From assembly GCF_900104395.1 (NCBI RefSeq), contig NZ_FMXX01000012.1: a stretch of 64,000 nucleotides of DNA; one strand, given 5' to 3'. Below are positions 1 through 8,613 of the stretch, in pieces; position 1 is the first letter of the stretch; each line of letters starts with the position of its first letter. This DNA comes from Fusobacterium_C necrophorum (lineage in GTDB: Bacteria > Fusobacteriota > Fusobacteriia > Fusobacteriales > Fusobacteriaceae). The translations under genes and the position numbers were made by a program. A model generated the notes under the pieces. The model saw only the letters and a list, made by a program, of their open reading frames with translations, did no database searches and was not told the DNA's origin.

Positions 1-215
1 GTAGGACAAAGTCTAGTTTTACAAGTAATTGGGAATTTATGAGTAAGCCCACATTGAGGACAAGCAAAAGAGACGAAAGCTTTTTGATAATCAGCACAAA
101 GTAAAAAAGCATTGAAAGATTTTATGAGGTGGAGAAAATGCGCAGGAGAAAAAAAAGGTTGGATATTTTGTAAAATATGTGGTAAATTAGAGGTAAGGAA
201 TAGGTCTTTTAACAT
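1..215 (-). CDS. IS91-type transposase, N-terminal part (runs off window)
   Basis: Reading the minus strand from an ATG at 215 gives about 71 residues without a stop before the window ends. It begins MLKDLFLTSNLPHILQ and carries a zinc-ribbon pattern, CPQCG followed by H and then CKTRLCP, as in the N-terminal zinc-binding domain of IS91/IS801-type transposases. An AAGAAGG ribosome site lies just upstream. The catalytic part is outside the window, so whether the copy is intact cannot be judged. The class is known from the family; the assignment here rests on the cysteine/histidine pattern alone. Confidence 0.6.
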   Translation of the reverse strand, partial: MLKDLFLTSNLPHILQNIQPFFSPAHFLHLIKSFNAFLLCADYQKAFVSFACPQCGLTHKFPITCKTRLCP

Positions 216-263
216 AGGATCGCCTTCTTTCTGTAAATTTAGGTGTGGTAACTTTATTTTACA

Positions 264-317
264 GAAAAAATCAGCCGATTGGAAGAGATTTTTTAAATCT
301 CCAATCGGCTTTTTTTA
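264..317 (-). terminator. Intrinsic terminator of galE, possibly bidirectional
   Basis: A 10-bp perfect stem (AGCCGATTGG / CCAATCGGCT) is followed by seven T on the plus strand and, two bases away, six T on the minus strand. It lies 5 bases past the galE stop. Confidence 0.8.
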
Positions 318-321
318 TTTT

Positions 322-1305
322 CTATTTGAGAGTAATTTTTGTAAAATTCCATGCAGTTTCAATAATTTTTTCGATATTCGTATAATAAGGATGCCAAGCT
401 AATATTTCTCTTGCTCTCTTAGAAGAAGCAATAACACAGGCAGGATCTCCTTTTCTTCTTTCTGTAATTCTGTAAGGAATTTCATTTTTTGTAACTTTCT
501 TGGCAGCTTGTATAATTTCTAAGACAGAAAAACCATTTTCATTTCCAAGATTATAAATATTACTTTCGTTTTTAAATAATTTATCGAGAGATAAAATATG
601 GGCTCTTACCAAATCGACTACATGAATGTAATCACGAACCCCTGTTCCATCGAAGGTAGGGAAATTATTGCCAAATACATTTAGATGATTTTTAGAATTA
701 CTTGCAGACTGTAAAGTTAAGGTAATTAAGGAAGTAACTCCTTTTCCTTTTTGTCCAATTGGATATTTTTCATGTGCACCTGCTACGTTAAAATAGCGAA
801 AAATAGAATAATTCAAGCCATATGCCTTGGAACAATCTATAATGATTTTTTCTGACATCAACTTACTAGAACCATAAGGGTTGATTGGTAATGTAGAATG
901 CTCTTCTATTACAGGTGTATTTTCTGTAATATCTCCATATACAGCTGCAGTTGAGGAAAAAACAATATTTTTGATATTATTTTTTAGCATAGATTGTATC
1001 AAACACATTGTGGTATAGGTATTATTAAGATAATATTTATTAGGATCTTCGACACTTTCAGGAACTCGGATATATCCTGCAAAATGCATGACAGCACTAA
1101 TGTTATTTTCTGAGAAAATTTGATCCATTAATGTAGGATTCTGTACATTCCCTTGATAAAATTTTGCTCTTTTGTCTACAAATTCTATAAAACCATTTTC
1201 CAAACTATCAATTACGGCTACTTCGTATCCGTTATCTAGCAGTTCTACAACAGCATGAGAACCAATATAACCAGCTCCACCAGTTACTAGAATCATTTTT
1301 TTCAT
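322..1305 (-). CDS. galE: UDP-glucose 4-epimerase
   Basis: Interconverts UDP-glucose and UDP-galactose (Leloir pathway, precursor supply for surface glycans). The 327-residue protein has the extended-SDR fold: the NAD-binding GGAGYIG motif at residues 9-15, an SSTAAVYG segment with the catalytic serine/threonine, and the catalytic YGSSK (YxxxK). Length matches the family (about 330). It has its own promoter and terminator and stands alone, divergent from the cobyric acid synthase gene. Confidence 0.93.
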   Translation of the reverse strand: MKKMILVTGGAGYIGSHAVVELLDNGYEVAVIDSLENGFIEFVDKRAKFYQGNVQNPTLMDQIFSENNISAVMHFAGYIRVPESVEDPNKYYLNNTYTTMCLIQSMLKNNIKNIVFSSTAAVYGDITENTPVIEEHSTLPINPYGSSKLMSEKIIIDCSKAYGLNYSIFRYFNVAGAHEKYPIGQKGKGVTSLITLTLQSASNSKNHLNVFGNNFPTFDGTGVRDYIHVVDLVRAHILSLDKLFKNESNIYNLGNENGFSVLEIIQAAKKVTKNEIPYRITERRKGDPACVIASSKRAREILAWHPYYTNIEKIIETAWNFTKITLK

Positions 1306-1340
1306 TTATTACTTCTCCTTATTCTTTGTTTTCAAATAAT

Positions 1341-1369
1341 ATTATATATAAAATTATCAATAATATCAA
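1341..1369 (-). promoter_or_regulatory. galE promoter
   Basis: On the minus strand TTGATA (1369-1364), a 17-bp spacer and TATAAT (1346-1341) form a near-consensus sigma-70 promoter about 35 bases ahead of the galE start. Confidence 0.65.
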
Positions 1370-1380
1370 TATTTTTTTTA

Positions 1381-1409
1381 TTGAAAAAAATCATAATATG
1401 TACTAAAAT
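1381..1409 (+). promoter_or_regulatory. Promoter of cobyric acid synthase gene
   Basis: TTGAAA (1381-1386), a 17-bp spacer and TAAAAT (1404-1409). It lies inside a possible 5' extension of the downstream reading frame, which argues for the later start at 1447. No cobalamin riboswitch is visible in the short leader. Confidence 0.5.
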
Positions 1410-1446
1410 AAAAAAATATAAAAATCAAGAAAAAGGAGATATGCTC

Positions 1447-2907
1447 ATGAAAAAATTGATGATACAGGGAACCAGTTCTTCTGCCGGAAAGACAACCATT
1501 GTAGCGGGACTTTGTCGAGTTTTAGCAAAAAGTGGAAAAAAGGTATGTCCCTTCAAGTCTCAGAATATGGCATTGAATTCTTATGTTGACGAGGAGGGAA
1601 GGGAAGTAAGTAGAGCAACCGCTTTACAGGCGGAGGCAGCCATGACAAAGGTAAAGGTCTCTATGAATCCTATTTTGTTGAAAGCGAATCGAGATGATGA
1701 ATCCCAAGTATTGGTGGAAGGGATTCCTTTTTCTACTTTAAAAGCAAAAGAATATTTTTCAATGTCATCACAATTAAAAAAAATAGCCAAGAAAAATTTT
1801 GAGACTTTGGCGAAAGAATACGACTATTGTATTTTAGAAGGAGGCGGAAGCCCTGCGGAAATCAATTTGCGACAATATGATTATGTTAATATGGGAATGG
1901 CGGAAATGATAGATGCTCCTGTTGTATTGGTAGGAAATATTGAGATAGGAGGAGTGTTTGCCTCCCTCTACGGGACTGTCATGCTACTGGACGAGGAGGA
2001 TAGAAAGCGAATTCAAGGAATTATTATCAATAAATTTAGAGGCGATATAGATTTGTTAAAACCGGGAATTGCAATGTTGGAGGAAAGATTGGCAAAAGAG
2101 GGCTATTCCATTCCTGTTCTGGGAGTATTACCTTGCATGGATATTGCCTTGGAAGAAGAGGATAGTCTTTCGTCACAATTTTTACAAAAGAAGGCGGAGA
2201 AAGAAAAAATTGTTATCAGCATACTCAAAGGAAAACAAATGGGAAATACGACAGATTTTCAACCTTTGTTACAGTATTCCGATGTTTTGTTACGTTATGT
2301 AGAAAGTCCTGAAGAATTGGGAGAGGAAGATTTGATCATTTTAGCAGGGAGTAAGAACACTTTAGAAGAAGTGGAGTACTTTCGAAGCAAGGGATTCGAT
2401 AAAAAACTTCAGGAGATGCATGGAAAAGGAATTTCTATTCTTGGGATTTGTGGAGGATTTCAGGCTTTGGGAGATCAAATTACGGATCCCCTTCACATTG
2501 ACGGAAATTTGGAAAAGGTAGAAGGCTTTCATCTTTTTTCCATGACGAGTACGATGGAGGAGGAAAAAGTAAAGCGTCAAGTAAGACAAAAGATAAACAT
2601 GGAAGAAGGTTTGTTGAAAGGTTGCTTGGGAATGGAAGTAGAAGGCTATGAAATTCATCATGGAAGATCTTCGATTCTTTCTCCAATCTATGGGAAAGAT
2701 GAGGTATATGGAACTTATATTCATGGAATTTTTGAAAATGGGGAATTCACGAGAGTCTTTTTAAATAATTTGCGTAAGAGAAAAAAATACCAGACGGAGA
2801 AAAAGGCAAAAGATTACCGAAAATTTAAGGACTTGCAGTATGAGACACTGGCAAAAAACATTGAGAAGCATATAGATATGGAAAAACTATACCAAATTTT
2901 TAGATAA
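1447..2907 (+). CDS. cobQ: Cobyric acid synthase (adenosylcobyrate a,c-diamide amidotransferase)
   Basis: Amidates four carboxylates of adenosylcobyrinic acid a,c-diamide with glutamine and ATP, late in B12 synthesis. About 486 residues. The N-terminal ATPase domain starts GTSSSAGKTT and includes the family's QNMALNSY segment. The C-terminal class-I-like amidotransferase domain has the nucleophile in GICGGFQALG and a late EIHHG histidine. The start at 1447 has GGAG 8 bases upstream; ATG 1441 would be too close and the frame upstream overlaps the promoter. B12 is needed by the lysine 5,6-aminomutase encoded further along. The gene is isolated from other cobalamin genes. Confidence 0.9.
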   Translation: MKKLMIQGTSSSAGKTTIVAGLCRVLAKSGKKVCPFKSQNMALNSYVDEEGREVSRATALQAEAAMTKVKVSMNPILLKANRDDESQVLVEGIPFSTLKAKEYFSMSSQLKKIAKKNFETLAKEYDYCILEGGGSPAEINLRQYDYVNMGMAEMIDAPVVLVGNIEIGGVFASLYGTVMLLDEEDRKRIQGIIINKFRGDIDLLKPGIAMLEERLAKEGYSIPVLGVLPCMDIALEEEDSLSSQFLQKKAEKEKIVISILKGKQMGNTTDFQPLLQYSDVLLRYVESPEELGEEDLIILAGSKNTLEEVEYFRSKGFDKKLQEMHGKGISILGICGGFQALGDQITDPLHIDGNLEKVEGFHLFSMTSTMEEEKVKRQVRQKINMEEGLLKGCLGMEVEGYEIHHGRSSILSPIYGKDEVYGTYIHGIFENGEFTRVFLNNLRKRKKYQTEKKAKDYRKFKDLQYETLAKNIEKHIDMEKLYQIFR

Positions 2908-2933
2908 AAATACTATAAATTTATACAAAAGTA

Positions 2934-2942
2934 TGCTATAAT
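2934..2942 (+). promoter_or_regulatory. Extended -10 promoter of the AgcS gene
   Basis: TGCTATAAT is a perfect extended -10 box (TGnTATAAT), with no good -35. The same signature recurs at 7377, 8572, 16790, 20351, 34822 and 51366. Confidence 0.5.
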
Positions 2943-2980
2943 AATTTTTATTAAATTATTTTTGGTGGGAGGCAGTTATC

Positions 2981-4414
2981 TTGTTAGAGTCAGTCAAATG
3001 GATGATAGAAAGTGTCAACAACTTTCTATGGGGAAAAAATATATTGGTATTCTTATTGGTAGGGTCTGCAATTTATTTTTCAATTCGAACCCGTTTTATG
3101 CAATTTCGTTTATTTAAAACTATTTTAAAAACTTTATTTCATAAGGAAGAAAATCAGAAAGGAATCAGCTCTTTGGAAACCTTTTTTTTGGGGACGGCTT
3201 GCCGTGTCGGAGCGGGAAATATTGCAGGAGTGGTCGCTGCCATCTCAGTAGGAGGACCGGGATCTATTTTTTGGATGTGGTTGGTTGCCCTGTTGGGAGC
3301 TTCTACATCTTTTATAGAATCTTGCCTTGCAGTTATGTATCGAGAAAAATTGGAAGATGGAAAATACATTGGGGGAAGCCCTTGGATTTTGAAAAAACAA
3401 ATGAATTGCAAATGGTTGGGAGTTATCTACGCCATTGCTTCCATCATTTGTTACTTGGGAGTCGTACAAGTGATGTCCAACTCCATTACGGAATCGGTTA
3501 CCAGTGTTTACAGTCATGTTGATTTTGGATTGACTCCTATCTTTCAACCATTGGCGGCAGTCTTCGGAGTGGAGTTAGATCAAGAAAATTTCTTGAAATA
3601 TTTTTTGGCAGTCTTAATTTCTATCATTACTGCCAGTGTGATTTTTGGAAAAAGTAAAAAAGATGCGATTATTGAGGCTTTGAACAGAATTGTACCCATA
3701 ATGGCAGTGTTGTACATTCTTTTGGTAATCTTCATTTTGCTAACAAATATCACGGCAATTCCGGCTATGATACAAAATATTTTTTATCAAGCCTTTGGAG
3801 GAGAACAATTTTTAGGAGCAGGTTTCGGAATTGTTGTGATGCAGGGAGTTCGAAGAGGATTGTTTTCCAATGAAGCGGGAAGTGGAGATTCCAACTATGC
3901 AGCGGCTGTGGTGGACATTGAAGAACCGGCAAGACAAGGAATGGTTCAAGCTTTAGGAGTCTTTGTCGATACCTTAGTCATCTGTAGTGCAACTGCTTTT
4001 ATTGTATTGTTGGCGGATCCGAAGATAGTCGGAAATGCTTCCGGAATGGAATTATTTCAATTGGCAATTCAAAGTCATATTGGAAAAATTGGAGCCCCTT
4101 TTGTAGTTATCATCATGTTTTTCTTTGCCTTTAGTACCATTTTGGCAGTTACTTTTTATGGGAAAAGTGCTATTTATTTCATCCATAGTCATAGTAAAAT
4201 GAATGTCTTGTATCAATTGTTCATCATTGTCATGGTCTATGTCGGAGGAATCAAACAAAATTTATTCGTGTGGTCTTTGGCAGATTTTGGATTGGGAATT
4301 ATGACAGTCATCAACATTATCATGATTGTTCCTTTTGCAAAGCCGGCTTTGGAAGAACTGAAACAATATGAAAAAATTTTAAAAAGAAAAAAAATGAAAG
4401 AGTGTAAGATATAA
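2981..4414 (+). CDS. Sodium:alanine/glycine symporter family protein (AgcS)
   Basis: Integral membrane amino-acid carrier expected to import alanine or glycine with Na+. The 477-residue protein has about eleven hydrophobic segments and the family signature region GTACRVGAGNIAGV near residue 75. The later GVRRGLFSNEAGSG segment is also typical of AgcS/AlsT. The start is TTG at 2981 with GGTGGGAGG 8 bases upstream. It is monocistronic, ended by the hairpin at 4503. The exact substrate cannot be read from sequence. Confidence 0.85.
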   Translation: MLESVKWMIESVNNFLWGKNILVFLLVGSAIYFSIRTRFMQFRLFKTILKTLFHKEENQKGISSLETFFLGTACRVGAGNIAGVVAAISVGGPGSIFWMWLVALLGASTSFIESCLAVMYREKLEDGKYIGGSPWILKKQMNCKWLGVIYAIASIICYLGVVQVMSNSITESVTSVYSHVDFGLTPIFQPLAAVFGVELDQENFLKYFLAVLISIITASVIFGKSKKDAIIEALNRIVPIMAVLYILLVIFILLTNITAIPAMIQNIFYQAFGGEQFLGAGFGIVVMQGVRRGLFSNEAGSGDSNYAAAVVDIEEPARQGMVQALGVFVDTLVICSATAFIVLLADPKIVGNASGMELFQLAIQSHIGKIGAPFVVIIMFFFAFSTILAVTFYGKSAIYFIHSHSKMNVLYQLFIIVMVYVGGIKQNLFVWSLADFGLGIMTVINIIMIVPFAKPALEELKQYEKILKRKKMKECKI

Positions 4415-4502
4415 GAAAAGGTAACATATAGGAAAAAAGAAGATTCTTTGTCAAATGCTGTTGATGAAGAATGGAATTGAGAGTTTGAAACTTGGTCTGT
4501 TG

Positions 4503-4530
4503 AGAGCGGGAAAAATCCTGCTCTATTTTT
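4503..4530 (+). terminator. Terminator after the AgcS gene
   Basis: AGAGCGGG / CCTGCTCT stem (one G-T pair) with a 6-base loop, followed by ATTTTT. Confidence 0.7.
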
Positions 4531-4534
4531 ATGC

Positions 4535-4563
4535 TTGCAAAAAAATAGAGAGTATGATATAAA
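4535..4563 (+). promoter_or_regulatory. Promoter of the ArsR-flavoenzyme operon
   Basis: TTGCAA (4535-4540), a 17-bp spacer and TATAAA (4558-4563). An inverted repeat begins at the last base of the -10. Confidence 0.5.
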
Positions 4564-4586
4564 TATATAAGAATATTATTATATAT
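4563..4586 (+). promoter_or_regulatory. Inverted repeat, candidate ArsR operator
   Basis: ATATATAA, 8 bases, TTATATAT: 8-bp arms placed immediately after the -10 box, where an autoregulating ArsR protein would block transcription. The arms are pure A/T in AT-rich DNA, so chance is possible. Confidence 0.35.
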
Positions 4587-4627
4587 TTATTTTAGAAGGA
4601 AATTATAGAGAAAGAAGGAGGAAAGTG

Positions 4628-4930
4628 GTGGACAGGGAAAAGCAAATATTAGAGGTTTCCATGATCTTTAAGTTGTTGTCCAATTCTATGAGATTGGGAA
4701 TTTTATGTTATTTGACAGAAAAGAAAGAAATGACCGTCAATGAAATTCGAGAGTATTTTCCGAATTATTCACAGCCATCTATTTCACAGCAACTACAGAG
4801 TTTAAAAGCGAATAAAATTGTAAAGGATAGAAAACAAGGGCAATATGTGTATTATTCCATTGCGGAAGAAAGGATTTTAAAATTTATGGATCGTTTACAT
4901 GAATTATATTGTAAAGAGGGGGAAGAATGA
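4628..4930 (+). CDS. ArsR-family winged-helix regulator, possible persulfide sensor
   Basis: A protein of about 100 residues with the ArsR winged helix. The recognition helix region reads SQPSISQQLQSL and the wing QGQYVYYSI. It lacks the ELCVC-type metal site of ArsR/SmtB. It has exactly two cysteines, one in the early ILCYL helix (residue 27) and one near the C-terminus in LYCKE (residue 95). BigR/SqrR-type persulfide sensors carry cysteines in comparable places. GTG 4628 is chosen over GTG 4625 because AAGGAGG ends 6 bases before it. The gene overlaps the next by ATGA, so the two are translationally coupled. Persulfide sensing is inference. Confidence 0.8.
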   Translation: MDREKQILEVSMIFKLLSNSMRLGILCYLTEKKEMTVNEIREYFPNYSQPSISQQLQSLKANKIVKDRKQGQYVYYSIAEERILKFMDRLHELYCKEGEE

Positions 4931-7332
4931 AAGAAAAAATAATTATTGTGGGAGGAGTTGCCGGAGGAGCAAGTACAGCAACTCGGTTACGAAGATTGTC
5001 GGAAGAATATGAAATTATTATGTTTGAAAAAGGAGCTTATCCTTCTTTTGCCAATTGTGGGCTTCCTTATCATATAGGAAAGGTAATTCCGGAACGGGAC
5101 AGTTTAATTGTACAAACTCCCGAAAAATTTAAAAATCGATTTCAAATCGATGTAAGAGTTCTATCTGAGGTTGTGGGAGTGAATACGAAAGAGAAAACAG
5201 TGACGATTCAAACGGAAACGGGCGAAAGCTATGAAGAAAGTTATGACTATCTTGTGTTATCTCCCGGAGCGAGAGCATGGAAACCGGAAATTGAAGGAAT
5301 TCATTTGGACAATATTTTTACTTTAAAGACCATTCCGGATATGGATAGAATTATAGAGAAATTGGAAAAGACCTGTTGTAAAAGGGCGGCTGTTATCGGA
5401 GGAGGTTTTATCGGAATTGAAGCAGCTGAAAATTTAAAACATTTAGGTTTGGAAACTCTGTTGATAGAAGCGGAAGCTCATATTTTAGCTCCTTTTGATT
5501 CCGAACTTTCGGAGAGCTTAGAAGAGGAAATGCGGGAAAAAGGAGTGGAGCTGTTTCTACAGGAAAAAGTTGTAAAATTTGAAAATCAAAATGGGATTCG
5601 TATTTCTTTGGAGAGCGGAAAGAAAATCGAAGTGGATTTTGTGATTGTGGCAATGGGGATACGACCTGATACCGGATTTCTACAAAATTCAGGGATAGCT
5701 TTGGGAAGCAGAGGAGAAATCTTAGTCAACGAATATTTAGAAACAAACATTCCGAATGTATATGCTTTGGGAGATGCCATTCCTGAAGTGGCTTTAGCAG
5801 GACCGGCGAATCGTCAGGGAAGAATTGTAGCCAATAATATTTTTGGAAAACGGGAAAGGTATCAAGGAAGCATTGGAAGCTCCGTGATTAAAGTGTTTGA
5901 TATGGTAGGAGCTGCTACGGGTAAAAATGAAAGGCAATTGAAGCAATCCAACATGGATTATGAAGTCCTTCATCTATATCCGAATTCTCATGCGGGATAT
6001 TATCCGAATGCGACACAACTTCGTTGTAAGCTTTTGTTTCAAAAGGAAAGCGGAATTATTTTGGGAGCACAATGTATCGGTTATGAAGCGGTGGATAAGT
6101 TTATTGATGTCATTGCAACTACGATCCATTTTGGAGGAACTATCTATGATTTATCGGAATTAGAACTTTGTTATGCTCCTCCTTTTGGAAGTGCAAAATC
6201 TCCAATCAATATGGCTGGCTTTGTGGGAAGAAATATTACGGACTCTCTTATGAAAGTTGTGAAGGTAGAGGAGTTACACGGTTTTGATTCGGAAAAGCAT
6301 TTTCGTTTGGACTTACGAACTCCGGAAGAAACGGCAGTGGCTCCCATCATCTGTGAAGCAAACATTCCTCTGGATGAACTTCGACAGCATTTGGATGAAT
6401 TGCCAAAGGAAAAAGAAATATGGTGTTACTGTGCCGTGGGGCTTCGAGGCTATATTGCAACAAGAATTTTAATGCAATACGGTTTCCAAGTAAGAAATAT
6501 TTTAGGAGGTTACCGTTTGCTTCCAAAAGAATGGAAAAATGAGCAAAAGAAAATAGTAGAACAGCCAAAAGCAGTAACTACTTTGGCAGAAACCAAAAAA
6601 GAAACGATGGAAGTTTTGAATTTAACAGGGCTTTCCTGTCCCGGACCTTTGATGAAATTAAAGGCAAAAATGGAAGAGGCGGAGTTAGGAAAGGACTTTC
6701 ATGTGATAGCCTCCGATCCCGCCTTTGCAAATGATGTACAGGCTTGGGTCAAGGCAAGCGGAAATCATCTTTATGAGGTAAAAAAAGAAAAGGGCTTTGT
6801 GCATGCATACGTATCCAAAGGGAATTCTCTCACTTCTTTTGAAAATCAGGTCATAGAAAACAAAGAAGGAATGACGATTGTTGTATTTAGTGGAGATTAT
6901 GATAAGGCAATGGCAGCTTTCGTGATTGCAAACGGAGCTTTGGCAATGGGGAAAAAAGTAACAATGTTCTTCACTTTCTGGGGCCTTTCCATTTTGAAAA
7001 AAGAACATTCCGTTTCTGTAAAAAAATCTTTTATGGATAAGATGTTTGCGATGTGTTTGCCGAAGTCTTGGAAAAATCTCCCTCTATCCAAGATGAATTT
7101 TTTTGGAATCGGAGCAAAAATGATGCAACATATTATGAAACAAAAAAATATTGAAAGTTTGGAATCTTTAATGCAAAATGCGAAGGAAAATGGAGCTCAT
7201 ATCATTGCTTGCAGTATGTCTATGGAAGCTATGGGAATACGAGAGGAAGAACTTTTGGAAGGAATTGATTTCGGGGGAGTCGCACAATATTTAGGAGCTG
7301 CCACGGAAGGAAATCCTAACTTGTTCATCTAA
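4927..7332 (+). CDS. CoA-disulfide reductase-like flavoenzyme fused to rhodanese, TusA and DsrE-like domains
   Basis: An 801-residue four-domain enzyme. Residues 1-450 are a pyridine-nucleotide disulfide oxidoreductase of the CoA-disulfide reductase/NADH-persulfide reductase group, with FAD motif GGVAGGAS and redox Cys44 in FANCGLPYH. Residues 455-550 are a rhodanese domain with Cys502 in CAVGLRGY. Residues 565-640 are a TusA domain with Cys571 in LSCPGP. Residues 645-801 are a DsrE/DsrF-like domain containing ACSMSMEAMG. Together they suggest reduction and relay of persulfide sulfur in the cytoplasm. It is cotranscribed with the ArsR gene. The domains are clear from sequence; the substrate is not. 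Confidence 0.9.
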   Translation: MKEKIIIVGGVAGGASTATRLRRLSEEYEIIMFEKGAYPSFANCGLPYHIGKVIPERDSLIVQTPEKFKNRFQIDVRVLSEVVGVNTKEKTVTIQTETGESYEESYDYLVLSPGARAWKPEIEGIHLDNIFTLKTIPDMDRIIEKLEKTCCKRAAVIGGGFIGIEAAENLKHLGLETLLIEAEAHILAPFDSELSESLEEEMREKGVELFLQEKVVKFENQNGIRISLESGKKIEVDFVIVAMGIRPDTGFLQNSGIALGSRGEILVNEYLETNIPNVYALGDAIPEVALAGPANRQGRIVANNIFGKRERYQGSIGSSVIKVFDMVGAATGKNERQLKQSNMDYEVLHLYPNSHAGYYPNATQLRCKLLFQKESGIILGAQCIGYEAVDKFIDVIATTIHFGGTIYDLSELELCYAPPFGSAKSPINMAGFVGRNITDSLMKVVKVEELHGFDSEKHFRLDLRTPEETAVAPIICEANIPLDELRQHLDELPKEKEIWCYCAVGLRGYIATRILMQYGFQVRNILGGYRLLPKEWKNEQKKIVEQPKAVTTLAETKKETMEVLNLTGLSCPGPLMKLKAKMEEAELGKDFHVIASDPAFANDVQAWVKASGNHLYEVKKEKGFVHAYVSKGNSLTSFENQVIENKEGMTIVVFSGDYDKAMAAFVIANGALAMGKKVTMFFTFWGLSILKKEHSVSVKKSFMDKMFAMCLPKSWKNLPLSKMNFFGIGAKMMQHIMKQKNIESLESLMQNAKENGAHIIACSMSMEAMGIREEELLEGIDFGGVAQYLGAATEGNPNLFI

Positions 7333-7356
7333 GGCAAAAAATGAAATTTTCTATTG

Positions 7357-7385
7357 TTGAATTGCTCTATCATTTATGCTATAAT
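7357..7385 (+). promoter_or_regulatory. Promoter of PHP gene
   Basis: TTGAAT (7357-7362), a 17-bp spacer and TATAAT (7380-7385), preceded by TGC (extended -10). Confidence 0.65.
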
Positions 7386-7420
7386 GAAAAACTAAGATAG
7401 AAAAAAGGGGTAGAGTCAGG

Positions 7421-8224
7421 ATGATAGCAAAAGATTATCATATACATTCGCAATTTTCCGGAGATTCCAGTCAAAATTTAGGAGAATTGATAGAACACTG
7501 TATTCAATTGGGCTTGAAAGAGATTGCTATTACAGACCATGCGGAGTATGGGATTCAAAATCTGCCGGAAAGTTTTATTCTTCCTTTTCCCAAGTATGTG
7601 GAAACAATACAGGAATATCAAGAAAAATATAGCAAACAAATCCAAATTCGATTGGGAGTTGAAGTGGGAATGTATTCTCCGGTGGTTTCCTATTTTGAAA
7701 AAAATATTCGAACCTATCCTTTTGATTTTGTTATAGCCTCCAATCATTCCCTTGAGGGACAGGATATTGCTTTTAGCGATATTTTGCAGGAAAAAACAAA
7801 GCAGGAGGCTCAGGCACTTTATTTTGAAAGCTTGCTGGAAAATATTCGAAAGTTTTCAGATTTTTCCGTTGTAGGACATTTGGACTTCATTACTCGCTAT
7901 GGAGGAGCGAAGTTTCGAGGAGTAAATTTGAAAGAAAATTGGGATTGTATTCAAAGCATTTTAACTCATTTGGTGCAGAATGGAAAAGGCATTGAAATCA
8001 ATACTTCAGGTTTTCGTTATCGAGAGGAACGTTTCTACCCCTTACCGGAAATCATAAAGGAATATTTACGGTTGGGAGGAGAAATTATCACTGTAGGTTC
8101 CGATGCTCATATCAAAGGATATGTCGCTATGGATTTTAAAAGAGTGGAAGATTTTTTGAGAAACATAGACTATCCTTATTTGGCTTCTTTTGAGAAACAA
8201 AAGGCGAAGATTGAAAAGATATGA
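7421..8224 (+). CDS. PHP-domain phosphatase, HisJ (histidinol-phosphatase) family
   Basis: A 267-residue PHP metal-dependent phosphoesterase. It has the first metal motif DYHIHSQFSGD, then ITDHAEYG, a GVEVGMY segment, FVIASNHSL, VVGHLDF and the C-terminal GSDAHIKGYV. These are the metal-binding clusters of HisJ/HisK histidinol-phosphate phosphatases. No other histidine-biosynthesis gene is nearby, so another phosphate ester is possible. It is monocistronic and is the last backbone gene before the accessory island. Confidence 0.8.
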   Translation: MIAKDYHIHSQFSGDSSQNLGELIEHCIQLGLKEIAITDHAEYGIQNLPESFILPFPKYVETIQEYQEKYSKQIQIRLGVEVGMYSPVVSYFEKNIRTYPFDFVIASNHSLEGQDIAFSDILQEKTKQEAQALYFESLLENIRKFSDFSVVGHLDFITRYGGAKFRGVNLKENWDCIQSILTHLVQNGKGIEINTSGFRYREERFYPLPEIIKEYLRLGGEIITVGSDAHIKGYVAMDFKRVEDFLRNIDYPYLASFEKQKAKIEKI

Positions 8225-8261
8225 ATTGAATGTAAGGCTATAATAGCCAGAAAGAAATTGA

Positions 8262-8360
8262 ATGACAGAAAATATAGAAGCACAGACCAACGAAACACCG
8301 ATTACTGAAGAATGAGCCACACCCGAAAAGGAGATCAGATTATCTGACTCGAAAAAATGA
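8262..8360 (+). pseudogene. Short coding relic at the left edge of the island
   Basis: ATG at 8262 opens a frame MTENIEAQTNETPITEE that meets a TGA at 8313. The same frame continues for 14 codons (ATPEKEIRLSDSKK) to a second TGA at 8358. The acidic, threonine-rich composition resembles the N-terminal leader of mobile-element proteins, but I cannot name the family. Confidence 0.3.
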
Positions 8361-8390
8361 AATAAGAAGCTATGACATAGTAATTTAAAA

Positions 8391-8422
8391 AACAGTAAAT
8401 TGATTTGATTTACTGTTTTTTT
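8391..8422 (+). terminator. Intrinsic terminator inside the PHP-LRR intergenic region
   Basis: A 10-bp AACAGTAAAT / ATTTACTGTT stem with a 7-base loop and seven T. The 3' half plus T-run (GATTTACTGTTTTTTT) recurs at 9728 after the LRR gene. The rest of 8225-8613 holds only the relic at 8262 and the promoter at 8572. Confidence 0.65.
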
Positions 8423-8571
8423 GTTGCTCAAAATCAAGAAGAAAGGATAGGAAAAATAAAAAATATAGAAGAGAAAATGTTAGAAGTCGCATAGAGAAAT
8501 TATTGTAAGAAAACAGAGAACTGACACAGGGAAAGAAACAAGAACCGAACCTATAAAACTAAGATGAAATA

Positions 8572-8580
8572 TGCTATAAT
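8572..8580 (+). promoter_or_regulatory. Extended -10 promoter of LRR gene
   Basis: TGCTATAAT, 33 bases before the start codon, with no convincing -35. Confidence 0.5.
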
Positions 8581-8613
8581 ATCAATATATTTTGATAAAG
8601 GAGATATTATTCA

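Noticed and set aside
112..402. Plus-strand frame of 96 codons over the left edge
   Set aside because: It runs antisense through the transposase start and the galE terminator, has no ribosome site and ends inside galE.
4563..4586. Inverted repeat as a proven ArsR operator
   Set aside because: Kept only as a low-confidence site because the arms consist of A and T alone in AT-rich DNA.
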